Assembly (NCBI GenBank): GCA_003484585.1 | Contig: DNBZ01000260.1 | Coordinates: 1-10,438, forward strand | Direction of reading: 5' to 3' | Source: Bacteroidota bacterium | Lineage (GTDB): Bacteria; Bacteroidota; Bacteroidia; NS11-12g; UBA9320 | DNA length: 10,438 bases | Part shown: piece by piece, positions 1 to 7,276 of the stretch | How positions within the stretch are numbered: position 1 is the stretch's first letter | Layout: each line of letters starts with the position of its first letter | Program-made: the position numbers and the translations under genes | The notes under the pieces: model-generated | The model's database searches: none | What the model saw: only the letters and a program-made list of their open reading frames with translations | Told to the model about the DNA's origin: nothing

Positions 1-99
1 TTGGGCTTTTTGAATAGGGGCATCGGAATGAATATTCTGCTGTGCAGCACACATCGTAGCGTACATAATCAATAGCAAAACCCCTCCTTTTTTCAGCAT
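1..99 (-). CDS. N-terminus of a secreted protein of unknown function (partial, runs off the window)
   Basis: The reverse strand reads 33 codons from an ATG at 99-97 to the window edge without a stop. The start MLKKGGVLLLIMYATMCAAQ is a typical short Sec signal peptide: two lysines, a hydrophobic core, then a small-residue cleavage site around Ala18-Ala19. Cys17 is preceded by ATM, which is a poor lipobox, so a periplasmic or exported soluble protein is more likely than a lipoprotein. A leftward -7 element lies 7 bases upstream of the ATG, which supports this start. The mature part visible is only about 13 residues, too short to identify a family. The gene is divergent from lysS across a gap of 116 bases. 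Confidence 0.6.
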   Translation of the reverse strand, partial: MLKKGGVLLLIMYATMCAAQQNIHSDAPIQKAQ

Positions 100-106
100 C
101 GAATAA

Positions 107-114
107 CAAAAATA
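107..114 (-). promoter_or_regulatory. -7 promoter element for the leftward gene at 99
   Basis: On the reverse strand the bases read TATTTTTG, matching the Bacteroidota primary sigma factor -7 consensus TAnnTTTG. Only 7 bases (TTATTCG) separate it from the ATG, so the transcript would start within a few bases of the start codon. No convincing -33 TTTG is present at the usual distance. Confidence 0.45.
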
Positions 115-191
115 CATTTAGTCCTCTACATAAGACCGTTGTGATGTGTAATAAGTTGTATGAAATAACAGAATTCTGACTATCGTAAAAT

Positions 192-199
192 TATATTTG
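192..199 (+). promoter_or_regulatory. -7 promoter element of lysS
   Basis: TATATTTG is a perfect TAnnTTTG match placed 16 bases before the lysS ATG, giving a leader of roughly 10 bases. The -33 region is weak. The 13 bases TTATATTTGCACT (191-203) are identical to those at the tRNA-Asp promoter (10186-10198). Confidence 0.65.
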
Positions 200-215
200 C
201 ACTGATTTTAGAGTA

Positions 216-1922
216 ATGGAGTTAAACGAACAACAAATTCAACGAAGACAAGCCCTTGACAAACTGAGAGCTCTTGGTATTAATCCGTATCCTGCAGACG
301 TATATGCAAAGGATTTTAGCAGTGTTGAAATAAGTAAACAGTTTGACGATAGTCCAGAGAAATTTGAAAATATATCTTTTGCAGGACGTATGATGCGTCG
401 CCGTATTATGGGGAAAGCAAGTTTTGCGGAGCTACAAGATGAACAAGGAAGTATACAGGCCTATTTTAATAGAGATGAACTTTGTACTGGTGAAGATAAA
501 ACCATGTATCTCGAAGTATTTAAAAAACTGCTTGACTTAGGGGATATTATAGGTGTAGTGGGAGACGTTTTTCGCACGCAGACCGGTGAATTATCTATAA
601 AAGTAAAGCAACTAACGGTACTCAGTAAGTCACTTACTCCACTGCCTATGCCTAGAGAGGTGGATGGTAAAGTATATGATGCATTTACCGACCCAGAGCA
701 GCGATATAGAAAACGATATGTCGATTTAATTGTAAATCCACAAGTAAGAGAGACATTCATAAAAAGAACCAAAGCAGTAGCCAGTATGCGTAACTTCCTA
801 AATACCAAAGGGTATATGGAAGTAGAAACGCCAATACTACAAGCTATACCAGGAGGTGCAGCAGCTCGTCCGTTTATCACACATCACAATGCTTTAGATA
901 TTCCGCTTTACCTTAGAATAGCCAACGAACTCTACCTAAAACGTTTGATTGTCGGAGGTTTCGAAGGTGTATTTGAGTTTGCTAAAGACTTCAGAAATGA
1001 AGGAATGGACCGTACACACAATCCAGAGTTTACACAGATGGAGCTATATGTAGCGTATAAAGACTACATGTGGATGATGGATATGACGGAGAAAATGCTT
1101 CGTCAGATTGCCATAGATGTAAACAATACTTCTGAAGTAGTTTTTGGAGAACAAACCATCGACTTCGGCAAACCATTTGAGCGACTCACCATCTTTGGTG
1201 CTATAGAAAAACACACAGGCGTAGACTGTAGCGAAATGAGCGAAGAAGAACTGCGTAAAACGGCCAAGGAGTTTGGTGCAGATGTAGACGAAAATATGGG
1301 CAGCGGTAAACTCATAGATGAAATCTTTGGCGAGAAAGTAGAGCACCTACTTATCCAACCTACCTTCATCATGGATTATCCTATCAGTATGTCTCCACTT
1401 ACTAAAAAACACAGAGACAATCCAGAGCTCACGGAGCGTTTTGAGTTAATCATAAACGGAAAAGAAATAGCCAACTGCTATAGTGAGTTAAACGATCCTA
1501 TAGACCAACGTGAGCGTTTTGAGGAGCAAGCCAAGCTAATGGAGCGTGGTGATGATGAAGCGATGTTCGTAGATGAAGATTTTCTCACCGCACTAGAGTA
1601 CGGAATGCCGCCTACCTCTGGTATCGGTATCGGGATAGATAGACTCGTGATGCTACTCACCAATAATGCCAGCATACAAGAAGTACTCTTCTTTCCGCAG
1701 ATGCGTCCAGAGAAGAAAGCGGTAGTAGTAGAACTCACCGAGCAAGAAAAAGCAATACAAGACCTATTGGCTACCAACGATGGAGCCTTAGAAATAGGGG
1801 ATCTGAAAAGCCGCATAGAAATGAGCGGTAAGCAGTGGGACAAAGCCTTAAAAGGACTTGCTAAAAACGGAATCACCGAAGTAGCCAAAGTAGATGGTGT
1901 GGTGACTGTAAGTTTGAAGTAG
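216..1922 (+). CDS. lysS: Lysine--tRNA ligase (class II lysyl-tRNA synthetase)
   Basis: Cytoplasmic enzyme that charges tRNA-Lys with lysine using ATP. The protein has 568 residues. An N-terminal OB-fold anticodon-binding domain spans about residues 53-145 ([20 protein letters not shown] region). The class II catalytic core follows, with motif 1 around 180-220 (ending [10 protein letters not shown]), motif 2 containing FRNE at 259-262 and HNPEFTQME at 268-276, and motif 3 [14 protein letters not shown] at about 469-482. It is longer than the roughly 505 residues of E. coli LysS because about 80 residues follow motif 3 and its FFPQMRPE tail. Such an extension is usual in Bacteroidota and is not a fusion artefact. 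The ATG at 216 gives the usual family start ([20 protein letters not shown]) and lies just after a good -7 element. It stands alone, with a divergent gene upstream and a convergent remnant downstream. No clear terminator hairpin follows it. Confidence 0.98.
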   Translation: MELNEQQIQRRQALDKLRALGINPYPADVYAKDFSSVEISKQFDDSPEKFENISFAGRMMRRRIMGKASFAELQDEQGSIQAYFNRDELCTGEDKTMYLEVFKKLLDLGDIIGVVGDVFRTQTGELSIKVKQLTVLSKSLTPLPMPREVDGKVYDAFTDPEQRYRKRYVDLIVNPQVRETFIKRTKAVASMRNFLNTKGYMEVETPILQAIPGGAAARPFITHHNALDIPLYLRIANELYLKRLIVGGFEGVFEFAKDFRNEGMDRTHNPEFTQMELYVAYKDYMWMMDMTEKMLRQIAIDVNNTSEVVFGEQTIDFGKPFERLTIFGAIEKHTGVDCSEMSEEELRKTAKEFGADVDENMGSGKLIDEIFGEKVEHLLIQPTFIMDYPISMSPLTKKHRDNPELTERFELIINGKEIANCYSELNDPIDQRERFEEQAKLMERGDDEAMFVDEDFLTALEYGMPPTSGIGIGIDRLVMLLTNNASIQEVLFFPQMRPEKKAVVVELTEQEKAIQDLLATNDGALEIGDLKSRIEMSGKQWDKALKGLAKNGITEVAKVDGVVTVSLK

Positions 1923-1955
1923 TTTTTTAGTTTGCCACATCCCTAACTTCAGATA

Positions 1956-2162
1956 TTACTGAACAATTAACTTTTGGACAAAGCTGCTTCCGCTTCTTGA
2001 CTGTCCTTGTACAAAGTAGATTCCAGCATCCAGATTCGATAAATCTATTTGAGTAGAAGTTATGGTTTGAAGTTCTTTGACCACTACGCCACTTAGGGAG
2101 ATAAACTGTATGGTTACACTTTCTTTCTGGTAGAACAGACCAACTCTACACTGAGCATTATT
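1956..2162 (-). pseudogene. Orphan type IX secretion C-terminal sorting domain (remnant of a T9SS cargo gene)
   Basis: On the reverse strand an open frame ends at TAA (1958-1956) and encodes about 68 residues that read as a type A T9SS C-terminal domain: VTIQFISLSGVVVKEL, then IDLSNLDAGIYFVQ, then the terminal FVQKLIVQ. The order matches the family pattern (G-x-x-V, a DLS-x-L-x-x-G-x-Y motif, a closing K-L-I-V strand). The domain begins immediately after where the usual PNP motif would be, and upstream the frame hits a stop at 2199-2201. No cargo domain, signal peptide or start codon is attached. The frame differs from that of the lipoprotein gene, whose stop codon overlaps it. Most simply it is the tail of a deleted or decayed secreted protein. 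Whether it is expressed at all is unknown. Confidence 0.75.
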
Positions 2163-2715
2163 CGCGAATAAAATATTTTTGAGTCGTAGACGAGTCTGCT
2201 ATGCTTCCATTACTATAGTAGTAAAAAGAAAAGCTGAAGGTGTCCGAAGAGGTAGGCTTGTTTTTCAAAGACCATAGAGAGCTTGTACGATAGTTGGTCT
2301 CCATTTGCCTCGCTATGCCAGCATTGAACTCCGAGAGGCTATTTTCTCCATCAAAGTAGATCTGGGAGGTGATCTCGTTAGAACCTCGATAGTCAGAAGT
2401 AGCATACACTTTTATAGAGTCTATAAACTCGCCCAGTGTTGGTGGCGAGTAGTATGGTGGGGAACAAGCATAGGCAGCATTTATGAATGAAAAGTGATGC
2501 AGTCTCGCGTAGTCAAATTCGGAATATACCGCTATTCGAAAAGAATCTATATGGCTATTGGGTTCTTGGCTGTACAGTGTTACGAATTCTGTACGCAGCG
2601 ATTTTACGCCAATAGGACGTGGACTATCTGCAACGTCCGAACCGCAGTCGTCGCTACACTGCGTAAAAAAGAAAGCAATAAAAAAAAGAGTAGTGATAAG
2701 ACCTATGCGTTTCAT
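2158..2715 (-). CDS. Small outer-membrane lipoprotein, probably surface-exposed, function unknown
   Basis: The 185-residue product has a signal peptide ending in the lipobox-like FFTQC, with the lipidated Cys at residue 20. The Cys is followed directly by SDD, then CGSD. An acidic run right after the Cys resembles the lipoprotein export signal described in Flavobacterium and Capnocytophaga, so surface exposure is inferred. The mature part has further cysteines (one in an NAAYACSPP motif near residue 80) and alternates polar with aromatic residues (FSFSFYYYSN), suggesting a beta-rich fold. A few Bacteroidota lipoprotein families carry a similar AYACSP motif, but no family is assigned with confidence. 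It lies 50 bases downstream of the TonB-dependent receptor stop and has its own -7 element almost touching the ATG, so it may be transcribed independently. Its stop codon overlaps the T9SS remnant in another frame. Confidence 0.8.
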   Translation of the reverse strand: MKRIGLITTLFFIAFFFTQCSDDCGSDVADSPRPIGVKSLRTEFVTLYSQEPNSHIDSFRIAVYSEFDYARLHHFSFINAAYACSPPYYSPPTLGEFIDSIKVYATSDYRGSNEITSQIYFDGENSLSEFNAGIARQMETNYRTSSLWSLKNKPTSSDTFSFSFYYYSNGSIADSSTTQKYFIRE

Positions 2716-2719
2716 CTTT

Positions 2720-2727
2720 CAAAGATA
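2720..2727 (-). promoter_or_regulatory. -7 promoter element abutting the lipoprotein start codon
   Basis: The reverse strand reads TATCTTTG, a perfect TAnnTTTG, and only four bases (AAAG) separate it from the ATG at 2715. Transcription from it would give an essentially leaderless mRNA. No good -33 TTTG sits at the normal spacing, so the call rests on the -7 match and its position. Confidence 0.45.
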
Positions 2728-2765
2728 CGGATTGCAACTATAATCAGGATGTCACAAAGAAGCTA

Positions 2766-5183
2766 CTAAAACGTGACTCTGTATATCCCAATAGGCAATA
2801 ATCCAGTTTGGTATGTGGTTCTGTAGCTGCCTGTAGCAGGATCGTATGTTTGGTTAAAGATATTGTCTCTATTGGTTATGTTTTGAATGTCAATACCCCA
2901 TTCTTGCGTTACTTTTTTGGTTTGTACTTTGTAGGCTATTCGCAGATCTAAACGGATGTAATCGTCGTATTGGTTTGCAAATATTTGGGTATTGTCATTT
3001 ACTAATTCTCCTTTTGCTCTGCTAGCAGCCTCGTCTGCGGGGGTGTATCTTCTGCCGCCGTTCACCATAAATTTGATGTCCGTAGTCAAGCTACTCTTGC
3101 TCACTTTGCCTTTTTTATTACTCTTTTCTTTGAAGTAGAATTCTTTACCTCCCAGGATATTGGCGGCATAGCGTGAGTCAAAAACCGTTGGGTGCTGGTT
3201 GCCATTTTGATCTGAATAAAAAGATCTGTACAGCGATAGGGTATTGAGAAAGTAAAACCCTTTGTTTAGGAATCGCTCTAAGGTTACTTCTACACCATAA
3301 TTTGTACCCGTACCTTTATTGACTAAACTATCGGTGAAAGCTATCCCAAAATCGGCACCTTGATTTAGTAAAGAATAATAGGTTTCATTTTTACCATCTA
3401 TGGGCACATCAAAAAGAAACTGAGCATATCCTTCTATTTTTAATCTGGTATTTTCTCCTAGTCTAATGTCATTACCCACTACAAAGTGATGGCTTTTTGT
3501 AAAACCTAGATCTTGATTTATTTTACGTTTCACCCCAAAAGTATCCGTTCGTTCCTCAAAATATACCCTAAATGGGGCAAGCTGACTATGTAGACCGTAG
3601 CCTGCACTTATCTTATATTTAGGGGAAACTTTGTATGATATCCCTGCACGTGGTTCTAGCGAGCTAGCTCCGTTGTAGGTAAAGTAGGCGTGGTTTATTC
3701 CTAGGTTCACATCTAGTTTAGAATTGATGCGATATGCATCGCTCACATAAGTTTGAATGAGTGTAGTTTTTCCTTCAAAATTAGTAGGCTGCACCCAGCC
3801 GATAGGCTGATTAGTTAGCACATTATTATCTGTTCTAAAAAAACTATCACTTAGCGAGAAGAAGTAATTGTAGAGTCGAATTCCCCCTTTTATAGTATTC
3901 CTAGCATTAAATTTATGTTGTACGTATGTACTCAAAGCATATTTGCCCTGAGCAGAATTGTCTCTATACAGGCCGCTATAGTTAATGACGTCTCCATTGG
4001 CATCCGTGGCAAATGTGTCCAGCTGCGTTTTGGTTTGGGATGCGTCTGCGGATAGGGTGATTTTTGCAAATGTTTTATCTCCTAGTTTTTGAAACCTCGA
4101 TATTCCCAGTACTCCTGTATTGGTAGTATACGAAAGGTCTTCTTGAGCATCTCTAAATAGATTTTCGCCAGCGTCCTTACTTTGAAATAGCTCTACACTA
4201 CTTAGGCCACTTACTCCAAATACTTTAGTGCTTCCTTTTTTATCTGGGAAGTGCAGGTGAAAACTAATGTCTTGATATTTAGGTACAGCCGTACCCGTAC
4301 CAAATTGAAGACCCAAGAGAGAGAAGAAGCCCAAGGCAGAATAGCGATAATCTACCAAAAAGGAAGCCTTGCTGTTTTTAGAGATAGGCCCTTCAGCTAG
4401 CATTTCTAGCCCTGCAAAACCTACCTGGCCTAAGAACTCATATTTTTCATCATTGCCCTTTCGCATACCCAGATCGAAAACGGCTGCAGTGGCATTGCCA
4501 TATTCTGCAGGGAATGCACCACTTAAAAAATCGGAATTTTCGAGTACGTTATTATTGAGCATACTCACGGGACCTCCAGTAGTTCCTGCTGTGCTAAAAT
4601 GATTGGGGTTTGGTATGTCTACACCTTCTAGTCTATAGAGCACTCCCATAGGCGAGTTGCCACGCACCACTATATCGTTTCTGCTATCGTCTGCCCCTTG
4701 TACCCCAGCAAAGTTTTGTGCCATACGTGCTACATCGCCTCTACTGCCGGCATAGCGTTGACTCTCTTCTATACTAAATGTACGCCCACTTACAGTCACC
4801 ATCTGGTTTATGGTTTTGCTCTTATCCTTACGAGCTCTTACTATGATGGTAGCGGTGGTCGTTACTTTCTCCATCATCTCTATATTCAGTATCGTTTCTT
4901 TGGTACTGGTTACTTCTAGCTGGCTTACTCCTGTATTTTCATATCCTAAGTACGAGAAGTTTAGTACATACCTTCCTATAGGCATTTCCTTTAGTTTAAA
5001 TTTTCCGTCCACATCTGTTATCGCACCGCTTTTTGTGCTGTCTATGTACGCTTCTACGAGTACACCTACTAGCTGCATTTGTGTATGCTCGTCTACTATA
5101 GTGCCGCGTATGGTTTGGGTTAGGTTTTGGGCACTTAGAGTATTAGAAATAAGTATTAAAAGGACTAGGTAGATATGCTTCAT
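2766..5183 (-). CDS. TonB-dependent outer-membrane receptor with carboxypeptidase-regulatory-like N-domain
   Basis: An 805-residue outer-membrane active transporter that would import a ligand with energy from TonB-ExbBD. Residues 1-18 form a signal peptide (MKHIYLVLLILISNTLSA). Residues 25-103 are a carboxypeptidase-regulatory-like beta-sandwich (IRGTIVDEHTQMQLVGV, then TDVDGKFKLKEMPIGRY and SYLGYE). The plug lies around 135-240, with IVVRGNSPMG at 171-180, the EGVDIPNPNHF segment at 186-196 and AEYGNATAAVFDLGM at 226-240. The rest is a 22-strand-type barrel ending in the terminal aromatic strand GIYRVTF. The ligand cannot be told. There is no SusD partner next to it, so it is not a classical glycan-uptake SusCD pair. 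Its ATG follows the waaA stop with no gap (TAAATG on the coding strand), which implies translational coupling and a shared transcript. Confidence 0.93.
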   Translation of the reverse strand: MKHIYLVLLILISNTLSAQNLTQTIRGTIVDEHTQMQLVGVLVEAYIDSTKSGAITDVDGKFKLKEMPIGRYVLNFSYLGYENTGVSQLEVTSTKETILNIEMMEKVTTTATIIVRARKDKSKTINQMVTVSGRTFSIEESQRYAGSRGDVARMAQNFAGVQGADDSRNDIVVRGNSPMGVLYRLEGVDIPNPNHFSTAGTTGGPVSMLNNNVLENSDFLSGAFPAEYGNATAAVFDLGMRKGNDEKYEFLGQVGFAGLEMLAEGPISKNSKASFLVDYRYSALGFFSLLGLQFGTGTAVPKYQDISFHLHFPDKKGSTKVFGVSGLSSVELFQSKDAGENLFRDAQEDLSYTTNTGVLGISRFQKLGDKTFAKITLSADASQTKTQLDTFATDANGDVINYSGLYRDNSAQGKYALSTYVQHKFNARNTIKGGIRLYNYFFSLSDSFFRTDNNVLTNQPIGWVQPTNFEGKTTLIQTYVSDAYRINSKLDVNLGINHAYFTYNGASSLEPRAGISYKVSPKYKISAGYGLHSQLAPFRVYFEERTDTFGVKRKINQDLGFTKSHHFVVGNDIRLGENTRLKIEGYAQFLFDVPIDGKNETYYSLLNQGADFGIAFTDSLVNKGTGTNYGVEVTLERFLNKGFYFLNTLSLYRSFYSDQNGNQHPTVFDSRYAANILGGKEFYFKEKSNKKGKVSKSSLTTDIKFMVNGGRRYTPADEAASRAKGELVNDNTQIFANQYDDYIRLDLRIAYKVQTKKVTQEWGIDIQNITNRDNIFNQTYDPATGSYRTTYQTGLLPIGIYRVTF

Positions 5184-6389
5184 TTAAAGACTAATAGAAG
5201 ATATAATGCGTGAAGTAGCACCCATTTTTGCAGAAGTATAGTTTTTTGCTTTCGTCTTTAGTGCTTCAAGTTTTAGATTGTCAGAGTTTAACTCGCTAAT
5301 AGTTACAATCCATTGGTTTTGGTCTACTATGGAATGAGCAAATCCTTCGGCTACAAACTCTTGTGCCTCAGGAAACTTGGAAGTAAGTGGCCCAAAGCTA
5401 AGGTGACAACCCCAGACAGCTGGTTCTAATATATTATGTAATGCTCCAGAAAACCCGCCGCCGACTAATGCAAAGTCAGCGTATTGGTACATAGAAGATA
5501 GCATGCCCATAGTGTCTAAAATAAGAACTTGATCCTTTTCAGTAAAAGAGCCCTTGGTATACAGCTTAGGCGAAAATAGAGCTAAGCTAGAGGCAATACT
5601 TGTGCTTCTTTTAAGATCGTGTGGAGCTATGATTATGGCTAGATTTTGCAATTTTTTGGCTAATAGATTTGCTACTAGGTCTTCCTCTGGTTCCCAAGAA
5701 GAACCTACTATAAGCACTTTTCGGTCACCTATGAATTTTTTGATATCTGCAAAAGGCTTGGCTCTTTTGGTAATATCACTCACTCTGTCAAAGCGTGTGT
5801 CGCCTAAAAACTCAGCTCCTACTCTCCGTTTGTTTAATAGTGTTTCGCTTGCCCTATCAGAAGTGTAAATGCCTTCAAATTTGCGAAGCAGATGTAAATA
5901 CGATTTACCGTACCACTTAAAAAAGAAGTGATTTGCTCTAAATCTACCATTCACTAGATAAAACTGAGTTCCCCTTTTTTGTCCTTCATAGATAAAAGTA
6001 TACCAGAAATCATAGCGAATGAAAATTGCTTTTTGCGGAGCATAGTCTTTGTAAAACTCTTTTACATTGCCCAAGGTATCAAGCGGCAAATACATAAGTC
6101 TCTCAGCATATTGTCCTTGTATAGCTTGCGTGTAACCGCTTGGGCTAAAAAGGGTGATTATAATTTCCTCTATAGCGTGCTTTTCTAAAAGACGCTCAAT
6201 TAGCGGTACGGCCATCTCGTACTCACCTAGTGAAGCTGCGTGTATCCAGTATTTTACTTGGCCCGTTTTCGGTTTTTGCCCTTCTTTTCTTAGCGTATTA
6301 AAATGCCTAAGCTTAGGTATGAATGGAGACAATCCATTAACCAAAACAGAAAGACAAAAAGTGGCTAGTATATAAACGGCTCTAAACAC
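5184..6389 (-). CDS. waaA: 3-deoxy-D-manno-octulosonic acid transferase (lipid IVA Kdo transferase, GT30)
   Basis: Inner-membrane glycosyltransferase that moves Kdo from CMP-Kdo onto the lipid A precursor, starting the LPS core; the gene is also called kdtA. The protein has 401 residues, near the usual length. An N-terminal hydrophobic anchor occupies about residues 4-24. ASLGE at 52-56 holds the conserved catalytic Glu (Glu56). GDTRFDR lies at 196-202, GSSWEPEE at 229-236, APHD at 255-258, and the CMP-Kdo-binding GGGFSGALHNILEP at 310-323 followed by FGP at 332-334. The start is GTG at 6389-6387, because an in-frame stop (that of the preceding outer-membrane protein) lies just two codons upstream and no nearby ATG retains the membrane anchor. 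It sits between an outer-membrane barrel protein (6 bases upstream) and a TonB receptor (0 bases downstream). Whether it adds one or two Kdo units cannot be read from the sequence. Confidence 0.95.
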   Translation of the reverse strand: MFRAVYILATFCLSVLVNGLSPFIPKLRHFNTLRKEGQKPKTGQVKYWIHAASLGEYEMAVPLIERLLEKHAIEEIIITLFSPSGYTQAIQGQYAERLMYLPLDTLGNVKEFYKDYAPQKAIFIRYDFWYTFIYEGQKRGTQFYLVNGRFRANHFFFKWYGKSYLHLLRKFEGIYTSDRASETLLNKRRVGAEFLGDTRFDRVSDITKRAKPFADIKKFIGDRKVLIVGSSWEPEEDLVANLLAKKLQNLAIIIAPHDLKRSTSIASSLALFSPKLYTKGSFTEKDQVLILDTMGMLSSMYQYADFALVGGGFSGALHNILEPAVWGCHLSFGPLTSKFPEAQEFVAEGFAHSIVDQNQWIVTISELNSDNLKLEALKTKAKNYTSAKMGATSRIISSISL

Positions 6390-6395
6390 GCTTGC

Positions 6396-7145
6396 TTAGT
6401 CAATAAAGAATTTCTCTGTTTTGGCACTTTTAGTATAAACGGGTACTATGATAGAAGCTTTTAAGGCTACACTCGTATCTAATCGTTTATCTAGTCCTGA
6501 TGTATTGGTATTAAAATCCCAAGTTCGTCTACCTTGCGTAAAACCTTGATTAAAAGCAACTCCAAGTCTAAAATGATATCTGTTTTTTTCTACCAAATAT
6601 TGATAGCCAATGTATTGCGAGGTTACTAGACCGTATGTTAGTCTGTCGTATCCGTATTCGTAATCTTCATTTACCTGAGGTATGGTGACTTGAGAAGATA
6701 AAATGTCAATTCTATGCTGCATAAATCCGCTGCCTACTTGTATTAGTAAACCAGAATTTGGCTCATCCGATGGCAAATTGATTAAGTATCCTAAATTCAA
6801 GGTCGCCAAGTTGCCTTTCATATTTAATCTAATAATAGAGAAATCTCCATTTTGATCTATGACCTGACCAGAAGTACTAGTAATGGAACTAAAAGGACTT
6901 GTGTTTTTAACATTATTGCCAAAAAGCCATTCGTAGTTTACTCCGATAGAAAAATTGTTTTTGAATTTGTAATCTACTCCGAGTCCTAATGCGGAAAAAG
7001 CATTAAATCTATCTTTCAAATCAGATCCGGGAGTGTGATAAGCATATTGCGGAGTAAATAAGAATCCTTGATTTGTTTTTATCTCTGACTGTGCTAAAGA
7101 TGACATTGAAATTAAAAACGATAAGATTACTGTGATTCTATACAT
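6396..7145 (-). CDS. Outer-membrane beta-barrel protein, function unknown
   Basis: The 249-residue product has a clear signal peptide (MYRITVILSFLISMSSLA, cleaved before Gln19). The mature part is a run of amphipathic strands typical of a small 8- to 10-strand barrel: ALGLGVDYKFKNNFSIGVNYEW, RLNMKGNLATLNLGYLINL, SGLLIQVGSGFMQH, YHFRLGVAFNQGF and SVALKASIIVPVY, separated by turns rich in Asn, Ser and Gly. No catalytic motif or OmpA peptidoglycan-binding domain is present. It is the first gene of the apparent operon with waaA and the TonB receptor. Its stop is in the same reading frame as waaA, separated by only two codons. A role in envelope or LPS biology is inferred from position only; the family is not recognised. 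Confidence 0.82.
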   Translation of the reverse strand: MYRITVILSFLISMSSLAQSEIKTNQGFLFTPQYAYHTPGSDLKDRFNAFSALGLGVDYKFKNNFSIGVNYEWLFGNNVKNTSPFSSITSTSGQVIDQNGDFSIIRLNMKGNLATLNLGYLINLPSDEPNSGLLIQVGSGFMQHRIDILSSQVTIPQVNEDYEYGYDRLTYGLVTSQYIGYQYLVEKNRYHFRLGVAFNQGFTQGRRTWDFNTNTSGLDKRLDTSVALKASIIVPVYTKSAKTEKFFID

Positions 7146-7152
7146 TCTGTTG

Positions 7153-7160
7153 CAAAGAAA
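7153..7160 (-). promoter_or_regulatory. Possible -7 element upstream of the barrel-protein/waaA operon
   Basis: The reverse strand reads TTTCTTTG, one mismatch from TAnnTTTG, ending 7 bases before the ATG at 7145. A TTTA lies 19 bases upstream of it as a partial -33. The match is imperfect, and its weight comes mainly from sharing the position seen at the other two leftward promoters. Confidence 0.3.
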
Positions 7161-7210
7161 GAGGAATAATAGAGAATTTTAAAGCTAATTTGACAACAAA
7201 CGTCTATCAC

Positions 7211-7227
7211 TTGGGTAAAAAACCCAA
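7211..7227. repeat. Short inverted repeat between the divergent operons
   Basis: TTGGGTAAAAAACCCAA has two perfect 6-base arms around five A residues. It lies 66 bases upstream of the barrel-protein start and 19 bases upstream of the ugd -7 element, so it would not be transcribed from either predicted promoter. That makes a DNA-binding site more plausible than an RNA hairpin. No known regulator is assigned. Confidence 0.35.
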
Positions 7228-7246
7228 AGAGAAACAAATCATTGAA

Positions 7247-7254
7247 TATCTTTG
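7247..7254 (+). promoter_or_regulatory. -7 promoter element of the ugd operon
   Basis: TATCTTTG matches TAnnTTTG exactly and lies 22 bases before the ugd ATG, giving a short leader. No clear -33 TTTG is found at the expected spacing. Confidence 0.5.
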
Positions 7255-7276
7255 CCTGCCAAACAGCCAATAAAAC

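Noticed and set aside
169..178. 10-bp palindrome CAGAATTCTG upstream of the lysS -7 box as an operator
   Set aside because: A 10-bp palindrome is expected by chance in roughly one of ten 100-base intervals, and no second copy is seen near related promoters.
461..1888. Several open frames of 89-139 codons on the reverse strand inside lysS
   Set aside because: They lie wholly within a well-supported conserved gene, have low-complexity Ser-rich translations and no recognisable motifs; they are antisense shadows.
1923..1955. Terminator between lysS and the convergent T9SS remnant
   Set aside because: A T-run (AGTTTTTTAG) is present but no stable hairpin precedes it on either strand.
2158..2715. 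Assigning the lipoprotein to a named DUF on the basis of the AYACSPP motif
   Set aside because: The resemblance is from memory of short lipoprotein families and rests on one short motif; a profile search would be needed.
2766..5183. SusC of a polysaccharide utilisation locus
   Set aside because: No SusD-type lipoprotein, glycoside hydrolase or regulator is adjacent, and the length of 805 residues is shorter than typical SusC proteins of about 1000.
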